Source of the DNA: Janthinobacterium sp. 17J80-10
GTDB lineage: Bacteria > Pseudomonadota > Gammaproteobacteria > Burkholderiales > Burkholderiaceae_D
Reading direction: 5' to 3'
Length of the DNA stretch: 64,000 bases
Assembly: GCF_004114795.1 (NCBI RefSeq)
Contig: NZ_CP035311.1
Location: 3,410,001-3,474,000 of the forward strand
The position numbers and the translations under genes were made by a program. The notes beneath the pieces are model-generated. The model had not been told where the DNA came from and made no database searches. It saw nothing but the letters and a program-made list of their open reading frames with translations. Shown piece by piece: positions 63,962 through 64,000 of the stretch. Within the stretch, counting starts at the first letter, position 1, and each line of letters starts with the position of its first letter.

Positions 63962-64000
63962 GTTTCAGACAAGGTTTGTTGATCGTTGCGCAAGTGTCCA
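63934..64000 (-). CDS. opgG: C-terminal end of OpgG (MdoG), cut by the window edge
   Basis: Only the last 22 codons are in the window, ending at the TAA in 63934-63936. They read [20 protein letters not shown] and then Glu, which matches the conserved end of OpgG (TETWSY). The frame overlaps the first 28 bp of opgH in another frame. OpgG is the periplasmic partner that branches the glucan made by OpgH. The call rests on this short match and on the standard opgG-opgH gene order. Confidence 0.7.
   Translation of the reverse strand, partial: GHLRNDQQTLSETWSYILPAE

Noticed and set aside
1-64000. tRNA, rRNA, CRISPR arrays, insertion sequences, prophage genes
   Set aside because: I looked for them and saw no transposase or integrase motif, no regularly spaced repeats and no tRNA-like cloverleaf; the window reads as core and regulatory chromosomal DNA.

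Overview
The window looks like a chromosomal segment of a betaproteobacterium of the Burkholderiales, most likely Oxalobacteraceae. This is inferred from GC-rich coding DNA, Pseudomonas-type long PstC/PstA, the TamA/TamB pair, several GGDEF/EAL proteins and the overall gene content; no rRNA or tRNA is present to confirm it. Nearly all of it is coding. I see no insertion sequence, prophage, CRISPR array or tRNA.

Layout. 0-10.3 kb: PpnN nucleosidase (cut by the left edge), an orphan NarL-type response regulator, a tandem pair of acyltransferase-3 membrane proteins, a Cache-PAS-GGDEF-EAL protein and an NfeD/slipin pair. 10.4-43 kb: a phosphate-starvation region. It holds a stand-alone E. coli-type pstS, an EAL-CBS-GGDEF protein, a Sia-like phosphatase/kinase/phosphoprotein operon, pstS2-lipoprotein-pstC-pstA-pstB-phoU, a HicB-like orphan, phoX, a second secreted esterase/phytase-like lipoprotein, ppk-sixA, an olsB-plcP-agt lipid-remodelling operon, a histone-H1-like protein, ppx, a second Cache-PAS-GGDEF-EAL protein, a chemoreceptor and a candidate small RNA. 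43-64 kb: tamA-tamB, a small membrane protein, pbpG, rdgC, a MASE1-PAS-GGDEF-EAL protein, tapT, an Hsp20, a VanY-type peptidase, a LysR regulator, a DODA-type dioxygenase, an esterase, a hydratase-family enzyme, a nitronate monooxygenase, opgH and the last codons of opgG.

The unifying signal is regulatory. By eye I find about a dozen Pho-box-like sites: 7-bp direct repeats near (C/T)TGTCAT spaced 4 bp apart, so on an 11-bp period. In most of them a -10-like hexamer begins exactly 10 bp after the last repeat. They lie in front of pstS1, the EAL-CBS-GGDEF gene, the Sia-like operon, pstS2, phoX, the esterase-like lipoprotein, ppk, olsB, the second GGDEF-EAL gene, a structured small RNA candidate and, less clearly, the chemoreceptor and the acyltransferases. 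phoB and phoR themselves are not in the window.

Together these genes would import phosphate (Pst), scavenge it from organic esters (PhoX and its neighbour), manage polyphosphate (Ppk, Ppx), replace phospholipids with glyco- and ornithine lipids (PlcP, Agt, OlsB), and probably couple phosphate status to c-di-GMP, partner-switch signalling and chemotaxis. The least described parts are the Pho-controlled partner-switch/c-di-GMP block at 11.5-16.6 kb and the Pho-controlled small RNA at 42.7 kb.
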